Below are positions 5,892-7,989 of a DNA stretch of 7,989 nucleotides, one piece after another. Below the pieces are notes generated by a model. That model saw only the letters and a list, made by a program, of their open reading frames with translations, did no database searches and was not told the DNA's origin. The DNA lies in contig DDSO01000074.1 of the NCBI GenBank assembly GCA_002343425.1, positions 1 through 7,989 on the forward strand, in the 5' to 3' direction. Source of the DNA: Brevundimonas sp. UBA2388. GTDB lineage: Bacteria; Pseudomonadota; Alphaproteobacteria; Caulobacterales; Caulobacteraceae. The translations under genes were made by a program, and so were the position numbers. The number at the start of each line of letters is the position of its first letter. Position 1 is the first letter of the stretch.

Positions 5892-6294
5892 CGAGTTCGA
5901 TCCTGAGATCGAGCGGCTGTTCGCGCGCTCGCCGCAGATGCCCGACGCCGCCCTGTTCACCGCCCAGGTCGAGCAGAAGCTGCAGAAGGGCTCTCACGTC
6001 CGTGTCCTCGCTCTCGGCCTTGCCGGCGTCATCGGCGGTGTTGTGGCGGTTCGCGAAACCATGAGCGTCAACATGGGCTCCGGCGAGGGCGTCGTGGCCG
6101 GAAACGCCCTGGGTCAGGGCATCCGCAGCGTCTCGTTCAATGCCCAGGACGCCGTCCAGACGGGTCTCGACCAGCTGGGTCTGGCCAATCTGGAGCTGGG
6201 CTCCATGGGCGGGATGCAGATGTTCTGGATCGCCGCCGGGGCCCTGATCGCCCTGGCTGCGGCCGGGGTGATGAAGCTGTCGCAGGACATGTGA
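5881..6294 (+). CDS. Probable membrane anti-sigma factor without zinc motif, cassette 2
   Basis: The product is 137 residues long. Its acidic N-terminus (MSADEFDPEIERLFARSP, 1-18) leads into a helical stretch to about residue 39, then a hydrophobic segment (41-57), then about 55 residues of Gly/Ser/Asn-rich, probably periplasmic sequence. A second hydrophobic segment follows (114-131), with a short tail. The LFA...D...F pattern of the soluble part recalls the cassette 1 partner, but the loop between the membrane segments is much longer. It has no cysteine and so no zinc-binding anti-sigma motif. ATG 5881 has GGGGAG (5867-5872) eight bases upstream inside the sigma gene; an in-frame ATG at 5809 would lie deep in the sigma gene and is not used. 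The anti-sigma function is inferred from position, overlap and layout. The longer loop suggests this copy senses something in the periplasm. Confidence 0.75.
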   Translation: MSADEFDPEIERLFARSPQMPDAALFTAQVEQKLQKGSHVRVLALGLAGVIGGVVAVRETMSVNMGSGEGVVAGNALGQGIRSVSFNAQDAVQTGLDQLGLANLELGSMGGMQMFWIAAGALIALAAAGVMKLSQDM

Positions 6295-6300
6295 TCCGGC

Positions 6301-6326
6301 CCCCGTCGTCCTGAGGGATGACGGGG
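6301..6326 (+). terminator. Strong stem-loop after cassette 2
   Basis: Six bases after the stop of the second anti-sigma gene, CCCCGTCGTCC pairs with GGGATGACGGGG around a short TGAG-type loop. There are ten Watson-Crick pairs and one G-T pair. It is the best hairpin in the window and sits where a terminator for the sigma operon is expected. It lacks a T-run. Its sequence also resembles the CGTC-ATCC-type intergenic repeats common in these genomes. Confidence 0.55.
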
Positions 6327-6335
6327 CGAGCCCCG
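6322..6335 (+). promoter_or_regulatory. Alternative stem-loop overlapping the cassette 2 terminator
   Basis: CGGGG (6322-6326) can pair with CCCCG (6331-6335) around CGAG. It uses the same GGGG that closes the larger hairpin at 6301-6326, so the two structures exclude each other. It lies 37 bases before the panB start. Confidence 0.35.
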
Positions 6336-6345
6336 GCGACTATCT

Positions 6346-6365
6346 AGGAGGTCCGAACAGGAGGG
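6346..6365 (+). promoter_or_regulatory. Two Shine-Dalgarno-like sites before panB
   Basis: AGGAGGT (6346-6352) and AGGAGGG (6359-6365) lie one after the other. The second, seven bases before ATG 6373, is the one in the right place and fixes the start. The first is about 20 bases away and is too far to serve this start. CCTCC at 6366-6370 can pair with either copy. Confidence 0.6.
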
Positions 6366-6372
6366 CCTCCCC

Positions 6373-7209
6373 ATGTCCAGCCAGAAGCAGGAAGCGGTCA
6401 AACGCCTCGCCGCGCCCGACATTCGGGCGCGCAAGGGGGGCGAGCCGATCGTCTGCCTGACCGCCTATGACGCCCCGACAGCCGCGCTGCTGGACGACCA
6501 TTGCGATCTGCTGCTGGTCGGCGACAGCGTCGGTATGGTCGTCCACGGCATGCCCAATACGGTCGGGGTGACGCTGGAGATGATGATCATGCATGGCCAG
6601 GCCGTCATGCGTGGCTCGCGCCGGGCCATGGTGGTCATCGACATGCCCTTCGGCAGCTACGAAGGCGGCAAGGAGCAGGCCTACCAGAACTGCGCCCGCG
6701 TGATGAAGGAGACCGGCGCCCAGGGGGTGAAGGTCGAGAGCGGGCCCACGGTGGCGGAAACCATCGCCTATCTGGTCCAGCGGGGCATTCCGGTCATGGG
6801 CCACGTCGGCTTGAGGCCCCAGGCGGTGCTGACCGACGGGGCCTTCAAGGCCAAGGGCAAGACCGACGAGGAGCGGCTGCGGGTCATGAGCGAGGCCGAG
6901 GCCACCGCCGACGCCGGGGCGTTCGCCGTGGTGGTCGAGGGTGTGGCTGAAGGACTGGCCCGCGACATCACCCTGGCGATCGACAAGCCCACCATTGGCA
7001 TCGGCGCCTCGTCCGCCTGCGACGGCCAGATCCTGGTGACGCCCGACATGCTGGGCCTGTTCGACTGGACCCCGAAATTCGTTCGCCGCTATGCCGATAT
7101 GCGTGGCGATATCGACCGGGCGGTGGCGAGTTACGCCGCTGACGTGAAGGCCCGCCGTTTTCCTGCCGAAGTCGAGACCTACTTCTCGAAAAAGCCTGCC
7201 ACGCCCTAA
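6373..7209 (+). CDS. panB: 3-methyl-2-oxobutanoate hydroxymethyltransferase
   Basis: This cytoplasmic enzyme makes ketopantoate from 2-oxoisovalerate and 5,10-methylene-tetrahydrofolate, the first committed step of pantothenate and hence coenzyme A synthesis. The 278-residue length is usual. The TIM-barrel family motifs are complete: CLTAYDAP (28-35), LLVGDSVGM (47-55) with metal ligand Asp51, VIDMPFGSY (88-96) with Asp90, GVKVESG (118-124) with Lys120 and Glu122, GHVGLRPQ (143-150), and VVVEGV (186-191) with the catalytic Glu189. [15 protein letters not shown] (208-222) and [14 protein letters not shown] (230-243) follow, both in the typical alphaproteobacterial form. The start ATG has a strong AGGAGGG. 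No panC is adjacent. The gene lies 78 bases after the second sigma cassette and 91 before the TPR gene, so it is probably expressed separately from the sigma operon. Confidence 0.97.
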   Translation: MSSQKQEAVKRLAAPDIRARKGGEPIVCLTAYDAPTAALLDDHCDLLLVGDSVGMVVHGMPNTVGVTLEMMIMHGQAVMRGSRRAMVVIDMPFGSYEGGKEQAYQNCARVMKETGAQGVKVESGPTVAETIAYLVQRGIPVMGHVGLRPQAVLTDGAFKAKGKTDEERLRVMSEAEATADAGAFAVVVEGVAEGLARDITLAIDKPTIGIGASSACDGQILVTPDMLGLFDWTPKFVRRYADMRGDIDRAVASYAADVKARRFPAEVETYFSKKPATP

Positions 7210-7217
7210 GCCGTGCG

Positions 7218-7247
7218 TTGCGGCGGGGCAGGCGACCCTCTAGGGTC
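7218..7247 (+). promoter_or_regulatory. Palindrome and weak promoter candidate between panB and the TPR gene
   Basis: GACCCT (7234-7239) and AGGGTC (7242-7247) form a perfect inverted repeat around CT, which fits either an operator or a small hairpin. TTGCGG (7218-7223) lies 16 bases before TCTAGG (7240-7245), a loose match to -35 and -10 elements of the housekeeping sigma factor in this group. It is a visual match only. Confidence 0.35.
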
Positions 7248-7264
7248 CGGCCGGATTGATTTTC

Positions 7265-7282
7265 AGCGGCCTGACGGCCGTT
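7265..7282 (+). terminator. Hairpin with short T-containing tail, between panB and the TPR gene
   Basis: AGCGGCC (7265-7271) pairs with GGCCGTT (7276-7282) around TGAC, including one G-T pair, and is followed by ATT. It could be a weak terminator for panB or a 5'-leader hairpin of the TPR gene, whose GGGGG ribosome binding site (7286-7290) follows at once. Confidence 0.4.
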
Positions 7283-7300
7283 ATTGGGGGCGACGTATCC

Positions 7301-7989
7301 GTGGTTGATGTCTTCGAGCAGGTCGAGGAGGAGCTTCGCTCCGACCGCTACAAGCGGCTGGCCCGCACCTGGCTGCCCGTCGCGGGCGGCGTGCTTCTGG
7401 TCGCGCTGATCGCCGCACTGGCCTTCTGGGGCTGGGACAGCTGGCAGACGTCGAAGGCCGACAAGGCCTCCGTCGCCTATGACCGCGGCCTGGAATCGCT
7501 TGAGGCCAATAACCCTGTCGGGGCCGACGCCGCCTTTATCCAGGCGGCCAAGGACGGCAACGGGGCCTACAAGTCGATGGCCCTGAGCCAGCGCGCGGGC
7601 ATTGCCCTCGCCGCCAACCGCATTCCCGATGCGATCGCGCTTCTGGACGAGGCGGCCAAGGCGTCCAGCGATCCGCTGCTGTCCGACACCGCCGCGCTCA
7701 AGGCCGCCTGGCTGGCCATGGACACCGAAACCCTGGAGCAGATCCAGGCCCGTCTGGAGCCGCTGGCCAAGGACGGCCGCCCGTTCAGCGCCTTCGCCCT
7801 CGAAGCCCTAGCCATGGCCCGCCTGCAACACGGTCAGGTCGCGCCGGCCCGTGAGGCGCTGGTGCTGTTGAAGAACGGCCTGGACACACCCGAGATCGTC
7901 ACCCAGCGCGCCGACCTCGCCATCGCCGCGATCGACGCGGGTGGTGCGCCCGGCCTCGCCGCCATCGTGCGGGCGCAGGCGGCCATTCC
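7301..7989 (+). CDS. Membrane-anchored TPR protein, YfgM type (3' end outside window)
   Basis: The frame opens at GTG 7301 and stays open to the window end, giving 229 residues of a protein usually somewhat longer. The N-terminus VVDVFEQVEEELRSDRYKRL is the short acidic cytoplasmic start typical of this family. One membrane helix follows (about 25-45, WLPVAGGVLLVALIAALAFW), then a mostly helical periplasmic part with TPR-like Ala-rich helix pairs (for example about 60-125, 'AYDRGLESLEANN' and 'AIALLDEAAK'). E. coli YfgM associates with the SecYEG translocon and periplasmic chaperones and also lies before bamB and der; the same order is common in alphaproteobacteria, so bamB is expected next. 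GTG is the only good start: GGGGG (7286-7290) lies ten bases upstream and the family homology starts here. The gene follows panB by 91 bases. Confidence 0.85.
   Translation, partial: MVDVFEQVEEELRSDRYKRLARTWLPVAGGVLLVALIAALAFWGWDSWQTSKADKASVAYDRGLESLEANNPVGADAAFIQAAKDGNGAYKSMALSQRAGIALAANRIPDAIALLDEAAKASSDPLLSDTAALKAAWLAMDTETLEQIQARLEPLAKDGRPFSAFALEALAMARLQHGQVAPAREALVLLKNGLDTPEIVTQRADLAIAAIDAGGAPGLAAIVRAQAAI

Noticed and set aside
1..7989. tRNA, rRNA, CRISPR array, insertion sequence or phage genes
   Set aside because: No cloverleaf, repeat-spacer series, transposase motif or terminal inverted repeat was seen on either strand.

Overview
This window is GC-rich chromosomal DNA that reads like an alphaproteobacterium, most probably of the Caulobacterales (Brevundimonas/Caulobacter type). 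The basis is the codon usage, the style of the PanB and DctA proteins, ECF sigma factors with a GMxH-type region 4, and panB followed by a YfgM-like TPR gene. The taxon is an inference from protein character; no search was run. Genes are packed almost end to end, and no mobile element, tRNA, rRNA or CRISPR array is visible.

Layout. Bases 1-1173 are the 3' end of mfd (transcription-repair coupling factor). Next come a dctA-type C4-dicarboxylate symporter (1253-2659) and a YffB/ArsC-like thioredoxin-fold protein (2697-3044), separated by a stem-loop. A small DUF2188-like gene on the minus strand (3280-3041) converges on yffB; the two stop codons share one CTAG palindrome. A divergent intergenic region (3281-3464) follows.

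The most distinctive part is 3465-6294. Two consecutive three-gene cassettes have the same order and architecture: (i) a 138-residue membrane protein starting MED with KGQ at residues 45-47, (ii) an ECF-type sigma factor, and (iii) a small membrane protein with no cysteine whose start overlaps the sigma gene by exactly 11 bases. The proteins have diverged, but the sigma genes keep a 29-base stretch identical at 27 positions over the recognition helix. I read this as an ancient tandem duplication of a membrane-signalling module: a sigma factor, a probable non-zinc anti-sigma factor, and an accessory membrane protein. The function of the third component is unknown.

After the cassettes come a region of overlapping stem-loops, panB (pantothenate biosynthesis, 6373-7209), and the start of a membrane-anchored TPR protein of YfgM type (from GTG at 7301, running off the window). 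In related genomes that gene usually precedes bamB and der. The stress-signalling cassettes therefore sit between housekeeping genes (mfd upstream, panB/yfgM downstream).
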